This document shows positions 16,764-24,259 of a DNA stretch of 64,000 bases, one piece after another. Position numbers and translations under genes: made by a program. Source of the stretch: Nocardia sp. CC227C (lineage in GTDB: Bacteria > Actinomycetota > Actinomycetes > Mycobacteriales > Mycobacteriaceae); the NCBI RefSeq assembly GCF_030767025.1, contig NZ_JASITE010000004.1:434001-498000 (forward strand). Direction: 5' to 3'. The notes under the pieces are model-generated. The model was given only the letters and a program-made list of their open reading frames with translations. It searched no databases and was not told the origin of the DNA. Within the stretch, counting starts at the first letter, position 1, and each line of letters starts with the position of its first letter.

Positions 16764-17978
16764 ATGCCTTCTTCCACATCTGATTCCCAGCTCACGATCG
16801 CGACCGATCTGCTGCGCCTGCTCGGCGAGTCGACGACGGAACCGCGACCCGACAATCAACTGGAAGCCCTGATGCTGGCGGTCGCCGCTGACCTCCCGGT
16901 CCTGCTGTGGGGCGAGCCGGGCATCGGCAAGACCGCCGCGCTGACGCAACTGGCACAGACCTTGGACCTGCCGTTGACCACGGTGATCGCGAGTGTGCAT
17001 GAGCCATCGGACTTCTCGGGCCTGCCGATCATCGGTGACGACCCGGCCGCGCAGGGGGTGCCGATGGCTCCGCCGGAGTGGGCCGTGCGGCTGGTGCGGG
17101 CGGGGCGGGGACTGCTGTTCCTGGACGAGCTGTCCACCGCGCCGCCCGCGGTGCAGGCCGCGCTGCTGCGCCTGGTGCTGGAACGGCGGGTCGGATCGCT
17201 GACCCTGCCGCCCGGGGTGCGCATCGTCGCGGCGGCGAATCCCCGCTCGTCGGCGGCCGACGGGTGGGAGTTGAGTGCGCCGCTGGCCAACCGTTTCGTG
17301 CACCTGAACTGGGTGCACGATCACGAGGTGGTGGTACGGGGACTGGGCGGAGTCTGGCCGCAGGCCGTGCTCCCCCAGCTCGATCCGGAAAAGCTCGCGG
17401 CTGCTGTCGAATTCGCCCGCCGTGCGGTCTGCGTGCTGCTCACGGCTCGTCCGAAGCTGGTGCATCGGATGCCGACCGGTGAGGCGCGCCGGGGCGGTGC
17501 GTGGGCCTCGCCGCGCAGCTGGGATATGGCGGTGCGGTTGATCGCCTTCGCCACCGCCGCGAACTCGTCACGAGATGTGTTGTCGCTGTTGATTCGTGGC
17601 ACGGTGGGCGACGGGCCGGGCTTCGAACTGCTGACCAGCCTGGACCGCATGGAACTTCCGGATCCCGAAACCTTGCTCGCGGACCCGGCGCGGGCGGTGC
17701 TGCCGGAGCGCGGCGATCTCCGACAGGCCGTGCTCGACGGTGTGGTGGCGGCGGTGCGCAAGCATCCGGAGAAGTCTCGATGGGACGCGGCGTGGACGCT
17801 GCTGGTCAAGGCGATCGAGACCGGTGCCCCGGATCTGGTGGTCGTGCCCGCGACGACACTCGCCACACTGCGCCAGGAGGATTGGGATGTTCCGGCGGCG
17901 ATCGAACAGCTGGCGGGCGCGGTGTCGGTATCGCAGCGCGCGGACCGAGCCGCCGCGCTGGTGCGGGCGGGCCGATGA
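16764..17978 (+). CDS. MoxR-type AAA+ ATPase
   Basis: 404 aa. Walker A WGEPGIGKTAAL, Walker B GLLFLDELSTAP, sensor 1 VAAANP, and arginine-finger region LSAPLANRFVHL, all in the N-terminal 180 residues. The C-terminal half is helical. MoxR ATPases act with VWA-domain partners as metal-insertion or complex-remodelling chaperones (RavA-ViaA and CbbQ-CbbO types). The next gene overlaps by ATGA and encodes such a VWA partner. It does not carry the extra domains of the NorQ/CbbQ groups that I would recognise. Confidence 0.92.
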   Translation: MPSSTSDSQLTIATDLLRLLGESTTEPRPDNQLEALMLAVAADLPVLLWGEPGIGKTAALTQLAQTLDLPLTTVIASVHEPSDFSGLPIIGDDPAAQGVPMAPPEWAVRLVRAGRGLLFLDELSTAPPAVQAALLRLVLERRVGSLTLPPGVRIVAAANPRSSAADGWELSAPLANRFVHLNWVHDHEVVVRGLGGVWPQAVLPQLDPEKLAAAVEFARRAVCVLLTARPKLVHRMPTGEARRGGAWASPRSWDMAVRLIAFATAANSSRDVLSLLIRGTVGDGPGFELLTSLDRMELPDPETLLADPARAVLPERGDLRQAVLDGVVAAVRKHPEKSRWDAAWTLLVKAIETGAPDLVVVPATTLATLRQEDWDVPAAIEQLAGAVSVSQRADRAAALVRAGR

Positions 17979-19207
17979 CCGCGCCGGAATCGCCGGGGTT
18001 GGACGTGGACAAGTTCTTCGCCGCGCGGCTCTACGCCGTCCGCGTCCGGCCCTATCTGGCGACCGCGCTGTTCGCGCTGCATATCGTCGAGTCGCGCCGG
18101 GTGCCGACAATGTGTGTGGACCGGTACTGGCGTTGCTATGCGTCCCCCGCGTTCGTGGCCCATATGCCCGTCGAGGAACTGGCGGGCGTACTGGTGCACG
18201 AGGTGTCGCATCTGCTGCGCGACCACCACGGGCGCGGTGAACGTTTCGCCCGCGAGCACGAATTGACCGGCCCCGGCGAACGACTGCGGATGAATATCGC
18301 CGCCGATTTCGAGATCAACGACGATATCTTCGACGACGCATTGGTCCGGCCGGAGAGCGCGATCACCGCCGCCGATATCGACCTGCCCGAAGGCAAGCTC
18401 ATGGAGGAGTACCTGCGTGAGTTCCGCTTCACCGCCTACACGCCGGCCATGGCCTGGCTGGATTGCGGCAGCGGGGCGGACGGGATGGATCGCGAATGGG
18501 ACCTCGGTCCCGACGGCGCGGACGCCCTTACCGAGCAGCAGCGCGACGCCGTCCGATTCCGGGTGGCACAGGGCATCATCGGCCGCCCCGGCGATGCGCC
18601 ACAGAGCTGGCGGCGCTGGGCGGACGAGGCGCTGCACCCGCCACAAGCCTGGCGCGACCTCCTCGGCGGCGCTCTGCGCGCCGCGCTCTCCGCTTCCGCT
18701 GCGGGCGAGGACTACAGCTACGGTCGCCCCGCCCGGCGCGCGGCGGGTGTGCCGCGCGTCGTGCTGCCGAGCCTGCGGCGCACCCCGCCGCGCGTCACCG
18801 TCATCGTCGACACCTCCGCTTCGGTCAGTGACTCCGAATTGGGCAGCGCCCTACTGGAAGTCGCCGCCATCGCCCGCGCCGTGGGCGGCCGCCGCGACTT
18901 GGTCACGGTGCTGTCCTGCGACGCGCCCGCCCGCATCGCACACCCGTTGTGTGCGGCCGAGGGCATTCCGCTGGTAGGTGGTGGCGGCACCGATCTGCGC
19001 ACCGGCTTCGCCCAAGCCCTTCGTGCTCGGCCACGTCCGGATGTCATCGTGGCGCTCACCGACGCGCAGACACCCTGGCCGTCGCGCAAACCACCGTGCC
19101 GCACCGTGATCGGCCGGTTCCGCCGCGCCGGTTCGTGGCGGCGGCACGATCCCGATTACGTGCCGGACGCGCCTCCAACCTGGGCCCGGGTTGTCGATAT
19201 CGGATAG
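17975..19207 (+). CDS. VWA-like protein with N-terminal putative metallopeptidase domain (DUF2201 type)
   Basis: 410 aa. The N-terminal domain has a zinc-protease HExxH motif in LAGVLVHEVSHLLRDHHGRG and a downstream Glu/Asp-rich helix (NIAADFEINDDIFDDAL) typical of putative metallopeptidase DUF2201. The C-terminal VWA-like domain has the MIDAS signature VIVDTSASVSDSE and the later VALTDAQTPWP. It overlaps the MoxR gene by ATGA. MoxR plus VWA pairs remodel or load metal into client proteins; the unknown gene at 15250 is a candidate client. Whether the HExxH site is active is unknown. Confidence 0.88.
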   Translation: MTAPESPGLDVDKFFAARLYAVRVRPYLATALFALHIVESRRVPTMCVDRYWRCYASPAFVAHMPVEELAGVLVHEVSHLLRDHHGRGERFAREHELTGPGERLRMNIAADFEINDDIFDDALVRPESAITAADIDLPEGKLMEEYLREFRFTAYTPAMAWLDCGSGADGMDREWDLGPDGADALTEQQRDAVRFRVAQGIIGRPGDAPQSWRRWADEALHPPQAWRDLLGGALRAALSASAAGEDYSYGRPARRAAGVPRVVLPSLRRTPPRVTVIVDTSASVSDSELGSALLEVAAIARAVGGRRDLVTVLSCDAPARIAHPLCAAEGIPLVGGGGTDLRTGFAQALRARPRPDVIVALTDAQTPWPSRKPPCRTVIGRFRRAGSWRRHDPDYVPDAPPTWARVVDIG

Positions 19208-19302
19208 CCCGCCCACAGTCGACGTCGGGAGATCGGCACGGCGGGTGGCGGCCTCCGAATCGGGCGGCGCTGGTTTGTAGGCTCGAGTTGTAATGGACTG
19301 TG

Positions 19303-19605
19303 TCAGTTCGTATTCACGGTGTGGGCGGTGATGGCGGCGGCGAGGGGGCAGGGGATGTCGGTCGGGGGTGGTTCGGTGCCGTCGAAGATGGTGTCGAGGA
19401 TGGGGGCGCGGTCGAGGGTGGGTGGGAAGGTGTGGGTGGCGCGGGCGCTGCGGATCACGGCGTGCAGGACGGCGGCGTAGATGTGGGAGCGGGGGACGGT
19501 CAGGTGCCAGCCGTGGCGTTCGTGGGTGCGCAGTCGGGCGTCGATGGTGTCGAGGACGTCGACGATGACCTGGAATTCGATACGGTCGGGGTCATCGGAG
19601 GGCAT
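19303..19605 (-). CDS. Small hypothetical protein
   Basis: 100 aa. RIEFQVIVDVLDTIDARLRT, then HGWHLTVPRSHIYAAVLHAV looks like a small alpha/beta protein; it ends Pro/Thr-rich. It overlaps the upstream 129-aa gene by 14 bp, so the two are translationally linked. Both are divergent from the second Scr1-type regulator. Family not recognised. Confidence 0.55.
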   Translation of the reverse strand: MPSDDPDRIEFQVIVDVLDTIDARLRTHERHGWHLTVPRSHIYAAVLHAVIRSARATHTFPPTLDRAPILDTIFDGTEPPPTDIPCPLAAAITAHTVNTN

Positions 19606-19981
19606 GGCGGCCGCCGAGAAGTGTTGCGCTGTAGCCGAACAGTACGTGCCGCAGATGCGTCAACCAGGATGTGGACGGCGGGGCGGAGGTGGGAGTGGCG
19701 CGTGCGTCGAGAACCATACGCCCGGCGGCGACCAGTGCGTCGCGTGCGCGCCGCCGGACTCGGCAGCGGTCCACTCCGCATCCCAGGTGCAACTGCATGG
19801 CGTGGTGGGCTTGGATGGCCGTCAGGTCGCCCGGATCGGTGTGGCAGGACCACAATCCGCGCACGGTGTACCCGATAGCGGTGGTCTCGCCGGTCGCCGG
19901 TTCGGGGGCAAGAGGCTGCCGTCTCTCGCGTTCGATGCGGTCGATGATCGCCTGCACCGACCACGGGTTGTTGCGTGACAT
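19592..19981 (-). CDS. Hypothetical protein divergent from Scr1-type regulator
   Basis: 129 aa from the ATG at 19981 (GGGAGG, 7-nt spacing); the longer frame to 20113 runs through the promoter region. It begins MSRNNPWSVQAIIDRIERER; the centre has GLWSCHTDPGDLTAIQAHHA then LHLGCGVDRCRVRRRARDAL, with Cys/His residues that could bind metal. The genes upstream and downstream suggest it is part of an accessory module with the regulator at 20160. Family not recognised. Confidence 0.65.
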   Translation of the reverse strand: MSRNNPWSVQAIIDRIERERRQPLAPEPATGETTAIGYTVRGLWSCHTDPGDLTAIQAHHAMQLHLGCGVDRCRVRRRARDALVAAGRMVLDARATPTSAPPSTSWLTHLRHVLFGYSATLLGGRHALR

Positions 19982-20159
19982 CGTGTTACCTCCCATGCCT
20001 TCGTCGTGGTTCAAGCACAGCACCGGCCGAGGATCGGAATAACGAAAATCGGAAACCCGAGAACAAGTCTCCTGAAGCCCCATAAGCTGAACCGAAAGGG
20101 CAGGAAACCGCACCCGATTTCGCGATCCGATCGATCCGATTCAGCAGAGGGACGCCGGT

Positions 20160-21074
20160 ATGACCAGTACGCACGACGACATCGAGGTCCACCCGAGTTC
20201 GACACTTCCGCGACGGCAACTCGGCCGGTTCCTACGCGAGTGGCGTGACGCCAATGGCTTCACCCTCGCTGCCGCCGCAAAGCTGGTCGACCTGTCCCCA
20301 TCCGCGCTCCAGCGCATCGAGGCCGGTCAGACCCAGAAAGTGCGCAAGCAGGACGTGCGCGCACTGTGCGAGGTCTACGGGGTCGGCCCCGCCGACACCG
20401 CCGCAGCCATCGACCTCGCAGCCCTGGCTCGGACCCAGGGCTGGTACCACGCCTACGGCGGGCTGTATTCCGACGCGTTCAACATGTACGTCGGGCTCGA
20501 GGCCGCCGCGCGGCGGCTGACCACCTATCACGAGCATGTTCCGGGTCTCCTGCAAACCGCCGACTACGCTCGCGCTGTCATCAGTGCATACCCCGGATTT
20601 ACCAGCGCCACTGATGTCGACCGTCGCATCGAGCACCGGATGAAGCGCCAGACCATCGTGACTCGCAAGACCAATCCTGTTGTGCTGGACGTACTCTTGC
20701 ACGAATCCGCTCTGCATCGGATGGTCGGCGGGCGACAGGTCATGGCGGCGCAGTTACGTCACCTGGCCGAAATATCGAAGCGACCCAACGTCACCGTGCG
20801 GCTGTACCCATTCTCGGCAGGGCTGCCTTGGGGATTGCCACATGGATCGTTCACGATCCTCGAGTTCGACGACCACGTCGCGGACGCACCCATCGAGCCG
20901 CCGCTCGTCTTCATCGAAGGCGGCCCCACCCAGGACGTATACCTGGAAAAGCCCGATGACGTGCGGATCTATAGTCGGTACGCGGCGGCGATTCGAAGCG
21001 CCGCGCTGGACGAGAAGACCACCCGGGAGTTCACTCGCCGGGTTACGAAGGAGTTCGAGCATGATCAGACCTGA
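20160..21074 (+). CDS. Second Scr1-type XRE regulator (HTH + DUF5753)
   Basis: 304 aa. XRE HTH at about 20-75 (LGRFLREWRDANGFTLAAAA, then LSPSALQRIEAGQTQKVRKQ), then DUF5753 with GLYSDAFNMYVGLEAAARRL and HVPGLLQTADYARAVISAY. It is the same family as the gene at 1900 but clearly diverged. Its 3' end overlaps the DUF397 gene by 14 bp, so the pair is made together. It probably regulates its own operon and the divergent small genes at 19303-19981. Confidence 0.93.
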   Translation: MTSTHDDIEVHPSSTLPRRQLGRFLREWRDANGFTLAAAAKLVDLSPSALQRIEAGQTQKVRKQDVRALCEVYGVGPADTAAAIDLAALARTQGWYHAYGGLYSDAFNMYVGLEAAARRLTTYHEHVPGLLQTADYARAVISAYPGFTSATDVDRRIEHRMKRQTIVTRKTNPVVLDVLLHESALHRMVGGRQVMAAQLRHLAEISKRPNVTVRLYPFSAGLPWGLPHGSFTILEFDDHVADAPIEPPLVFIEGGPTQDVYLEKPDDVRIYSRYAAAIRSAALDEKTTREFTRRVTKEFEHDQT

Positions 21075-21270
21075 CTCCGGAACCGCGTGGTTCAAGAGCA
21101 GCCACAGCGGGGCCACCAGCGATTGCGTCGAAATCGCATGGCTGCCGGAAGACCATGTCGGTGTGCGTGATTCGAAGAACCCGACCGGTCCGGCCCTGGT
21201 CTTCGCGCCGGGCGTGTGGGATGCGTTCGCCGCGAGCACGGCACGTGGGGAGTTCGACCGCCCGGCCTGA
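21061..21270 (+). CDS. DUF397 partner of Scr1-type regulator
   Basis: 69 aa, one complete DUF397 domain: AWFKSSHSGATSDCVEIAWL, then VGVRDSKNPTGPALVFAPGV, then WDAFAASTARGEFD. Start and stop overlap with the regulator gene show translational coupling. In Streptomyces such small partners act with WhiJ-like regulators in development; here the role is inferred from that. Confidence 0.9.
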   Translation: MIRPDSGTAWFKSSHSGATSDCVEIAWLPEDHVGVRDSKNPTGPALVFAPGVWDAFAASTARGEFDRPA

Positions 21271-21346
21271 TCTCCGTTGCCGCCTCGCCGGGCGGCGGCA
21301 GGTCGGCCTGGCCGATGCCGCCGATGCCGAATTCCGCGCGTATCGC

Positions 21347-21598
21347 CTAGGCCGACGGGTTCCTCGGTTTGCGGCGGCGCAGTAGCCGACGGATGCGGGC
21401 GCGGAGGCCTCCGGGGGCCTCGGGTGCGGGAGCGGGGGGCGGTTCCGTCTCGGCCGCCCGCACGTATCGGGCGTGCAGTTGTTCGCGGACCTGGTCCGGG
21501 GTGTACGCGCGGCGGCGGCGCTCGGCGCGCACGACCACCACGCCGGTCGCCACCACGCCGGCCGCACCCGCCAATCCCACTGCCTTCCACCACCTCAT
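21347..21598 (-). CDS. Small membrane-anchored protein with basic tail
   Basis: 83 aa from the ATG at 21598. One N-terminal TM (AVGLAGAAGVVATGVVVV), a stop-transfer RAERRRR, a helix TPDQVREQLHARYVR, a Pro-rich linker and a very basic end (RARIRRLLRRRKPR). The start lies 18 bp from the divergent start of the permuted-papain gene. Function unknown. Confidence 0.6.
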   Translation of the reverse strand: MRWWKAVGLAGAAGVVATGVVVVRAERRRRAYTPDQVREQLHARYVRAAETEPPPAPAPEAPGGLRARIRRLLRRRKPRNPSA

Positions 21599-21616
21599 AC
21601 CGCATAGGCTACGTCC

Positions 21617-22267
21617 ATGACGGGGACGAGCATCGGACTCGACCGGGCGATCGAGCTCACCAGGACCGGGGACATCTGGTTGTTTCGTGGGCATTCGGCG
21701 GCCGATCGGGCGATTCGGATGACGACGAACAGTCCGGTGAACCATGTCGGCATGTCGGTGGTGCTCGATGATCTGCCCGCGCTGATCTGGCACGCGGAGC
21801 TGGGGCGCTCGTTGCCCGATATGTGGACGGGCACCGCGCATCGGGGCGTGCAGTTGCACAATCTGCGCGACGCCGTGCTGGTGTGGGCGCACCGCTACGG
21901 CCAGCGGGCCTGGTTGCGGCAATTGGATCGCCCGGTGACCCGCGAGATGGAAGACAGCCTGTTGCGCACCATCGCCCGGCTCGACGGGACCCCCTTCCCC
22001 TCCACCGCGAGCCTGGCCGGACGGTGGCTGCGCGGCCGGATCCGCATTCCGCGCCGCCGGGACGCGGCGGCCCGGGAACTGGAGAGCGCCTACTGCGCGG
22101 AGATCGTGGCCGCGACCTATCAGTCTATGGGGTTGCTGCCGCAGCGTCGCAGCCCCAATTGGTATGACCCGGGCCGATTCTGGAGCGGAGACCAGCTGCA
22201 TCTCGAGGGCGGTTTCGAACTGGGTGGGGAGATCGAGGTGCAGGTTCCGGATCCGCCGAACGCCTGA
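21617..22267 (+). CDS. YiiX/YebB-like permuted papain-fold protein
   Basis: 216 aa. Order of motifs fits a circularly permuted NlpC/P60 (papain-like) fold: GDIWLFRGHSAADRAIRMTT, His in SPVNHVGMSVV, then the catalytic Cys late in LESAYCAEIVAATYQSMGLL. Members hydrolyse amide or ester bonds in the envelope or lipids. There is no signal peptide, so it is either cytosolic or exported by another path. It ends with a GW/PD-rich stretch (NWYDPGRFWSGDQLHLEGGF). Confidence 0.75.
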   Translation: MTGTSIGLDRAIELTRTGDIWLFRGHSAADRAIRMTTNSPVNHVGMSVVLDDLPALIWHAELGRSLPDMWTGTAHRGVQLHNLRDAVLVWAHRYGQRAWLRQLDRPVTREMEDSLLRTIARLDGTPFPSTASLAGRWLRGRIRIPRRRDAAARELESAYCAEIVAATYQSMGLLPQRRSPNWYDPGRFWSGDQLHLEGGFELGGEIEVQVPDPPNA

Positions 22268-22307
22268 CGCCGGACCGGGGTACCGGACGGTCGACTCCCC
22301 GCGCTCA

Positions 22308-22553
22308 ATGGCCCCCGAACACGGTGAGCAGGTCCGCTTCCCGGCCCCGGAGTTCCCCTGCCGCGACCGCCTGCTCGACCGTCAGCATGCCCGAGGCCAA
22401 CCCCGATACGACGCCGGAATCCCCGCGCAGCACCGTGTCGGGCTCCGCGCCCCGGCCGCGTTCGACACGCGCGCCGTCTCCAGGGTCGCCGTCTACGACA
22501 TTCGTTCGGGCGCTGTGTGGTTCGCCTTCCGCACCGTGCGGCTCACCGGGTGA
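22308..22553 (+). CDS. Small hypothetical protein
   Basis: 81 aa. It follows the permuted-papain gene after 40 bp and has strongly G/C-ending codons, so it is likely real. The body is Arg/Pro-rich, and the C-terminus (VSRVAVYDIRSGAVWFAFRT) could form strands. No RBS seen clearly. It overlaps the convergent isochorismatase-like gene by 11 bp. Not recognised. Confidence 0.45.
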   Translation: MAPEHGEQVRFPAPEFPCRDRLLDRQHARGQPRYDAGIPAQHRVGLRAPAAFDTRAVSRVAVYDIRSGAVWFAFRTVRLTG

Positions 22554-23148
22554 GCGCGTCGACCGACGGCACGACCACGCCGAACAGGTCGCCGATGGTG
22601 GTGAGGGCGGCGGTCTGGAGGTCCGCGGCGGATACGGTGGTGCCGTCGGGTCCCGCCAGCGACCGGGTGGCGGTCGCGTCGGCGACGACGGTGGGGCGGT
22701 AGCCGCGATGGAAACTGCCCTCCGCCGTGAACTGCACGCACATATGGGTCATGAATCCGGCGAGCACCAGCTCCGTCCCGGAGCCCAGCCGCCGCAGCAC
22801 CTCCGCGAGTTCGGTGTCGTGGAATCCGTTCGGCACCCGCTTGACCACCACCGGCTCCCCGGGCAGCGGCGCGACGGCGGGGTGAATCGCGCCGATGTTG
22901 GCGCGAATGTCGTACGGGCCGTCGGGCCCGCCGTCATTGACGATGTGCACGATCGGGCGGCCCAGCTCCCGGGCCGCCGCCAGCAGCCGTGCGGCCGCGG
23001 CCAGGGCCGCCTCGGCGTCCGGCAGCGCCATGACGCCGGTGGTGTAGGTGTTCTGGAAGTCGATCAGCACCAGGGTGGCGTCGGCGAGCCGGGGCGGCTG
23101 CGAGTCGAGCCCGCTGACGGTGCGCAGAGTCGGTGCGGCAGTGGTCAT
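22543..23148 (-). CDS. Isochorismatase-like cysteine hydrolase
   Basis: 201 aa from the ATG at 23148 (AAAGGA upstream). Catalytic Asp in ATLVLIDFQNTYTTG, Lys in VVKRVPNGFHDT, and Cys in LAGFMTHMCVQFTAEGSF (with the preceding cis-peptide region) form the expected triad. The family hydrolyses vinyl ethers or amides (nicotinamidase, ureidoacrylate hydrolase and others). The substrate cannot be assigned. It is divergent from a DJ-1/AraC regulator that may control it. Confidence 0.9.
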   Translation of the reverse strand: MTTAAPTLRTVSGLDSQPPRLADATLVLIDFQNTYTTGVMALPDAEAALAAAARLLAAARELGRPIVHIVNDGGPDGPYDIRANIGAIHPAVAPLPGEPVVVKRVPNGFHDTELAEVLRRLGSGTELVLAGFMTHMCVQFTAEGSFHRGYRPTVVADATATRSLAGPDGTTVSAADLQTAALTTIGDLFGVVVPSVDALTR

Positions 23149-23272
23149 TTCGGTGTGTCCTTTCGCGGGGTGAGCAGATCGGAATCCACGATCGCGCACC
23201 CGGACCGCCACCGACAGTGGCGCACGTGCCTACAATCGACGGAATCGGGCCAGTGGTAGCGGAAGGATCGCC

Positions 23273-24244
23273 ATGGATGTGATCGCGGTCGTGGCATTCG
23301 ACGGGATCAATCCGTTCCACCTGTCGGTGCCGTGCCTGGTGTTCGGGGCCGAGCAGCCGTCGCCGGAGCTGCCGCCGTGCGAGGTCCGGGTGTGCACACC
23401 CGGCGCGGCCCCGATCGTGACGACGGCCGGATTCACCGTGTCGACCGGGTTCGGCCTGGAAGAAGTCGCGGACGCGACGATGGTGATCGTGCCGAGCTGG
23501 CCCGATCCGGAGCTGGCCGCGCCGATCGGGATACTCGCGGCGATCAGGACGGCACACGAGCGTGGGGCCAGGGTGGTCGGGCTGTGCCTGGGCGCGTTCG
23601 TGGTGGCGGATACCGGATTGCTGAACGGTCGCCCCGCCGTCACGCACTGGAAGTGGGCCGACGTGTTCGCGCGGCGGTTTCCGGAAGTGCGGCTGGATCG
23701 GGAATCGCTGTACGTCGACGACGGCGATATCGTCACCTCGGCGGGCACCACGGCCGCCATCGACACCTGCCTGCATCTGCTGCGCGGCCAGCACGGGGCC
23801 GAACTAGCGAATCGGGTGGCGCGACGACTGGTCATGCCGCCGCATCGGGCGGGCGGGCAGGCGCAGTTCATCGAACATCCCCTGCCGCCAACGGATTCGG
23901 AGCATCCGCTTGCGGCGACACTGCGCTGGGCCATCGAGCAGCTGAGCGGCGACCTGACCGTGGACCGACTGGCCGCGCATGCCGCCATGAGCCGCCGCAC
24001 CTTCACCCGGCACTTCCGAAAGACCATAGGCACGAGCGCGAGCGACTGGATCGCTACCCAGCGCATCGTCCTGGCGCAGCGGCTGCTGGAGACCACCGAC
24101 CTCGGCATCGAACGCGTTGCCGAACGGTGCGGGTACGGCAGCGCGGTGACCATGCGCGAACAGTTCGCACGCACGCTCGGCACCACGCCCTCGGCGTACC
24201 GCGGCACCTTCCGCGGGCCGGAGCCGATCTCCGCGCGAACCTAA
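23273..24244 (+). CDS. DJ-1/PfpI-AraC (GlxA-like) transcriptional regulator
   Basis: 323 aa. Residues 1-175 are a class-I glutamine amidotransferase-like (DJ-1/PfpI) domain (VIAVVAFDGINPFHLSVPCL, then nucleophile-elbow ARVVGLCLGAFVVADTG); residues 215-315 are two AraC HTHs (LTVDRLAAHAAMSRRTFTRH and IERVAERCGYGSAVTMREQF). These regulators usually control nearby catabolic genes. The divergent isochorismatase-like gene 125 bp away is the best target candidate. The intergenic region has a TACAAT box at 23231-23236. Confidence 0.93.
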   Translation: MDVIAVVAFDGINPFHLSVPCLVFGAEQPSPELPPCEVRVCTPGAAPIVTTAGFTVSTGFGLEEVADATMVIVPSWPDPELAAPIGILAAIRTAHERGARVVGLCLGAFVVADTGLLNGRPAVTHWKWADVFARRFPEVRLDRESLYVDDGDIVTSAGTTAAIDTCLHLLRGQHGAELANRVARRLVMPPHRAGGQAQFIEHPLPPTDSEHPLAATLRWAIEQLSGDLTVDRLAAHAAMSRRTFTRHFRKTIGTSASDWIATQRIVLAQRLLETTDLGIERVAERCGYGSAVTMREQFARTLGTTPSAYRGTFRGPEPISART

Positions 24245-24259
24245 GATCTCCGCGCGACG

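Noticed and set aside
24227..24258. A direct repeat GATCTCCGCGCGA at the end of the AraC-type gene
   Set aside because: 13 bp only, one copy coding, and such GC-rich repeats are expected by chance at this base composition.
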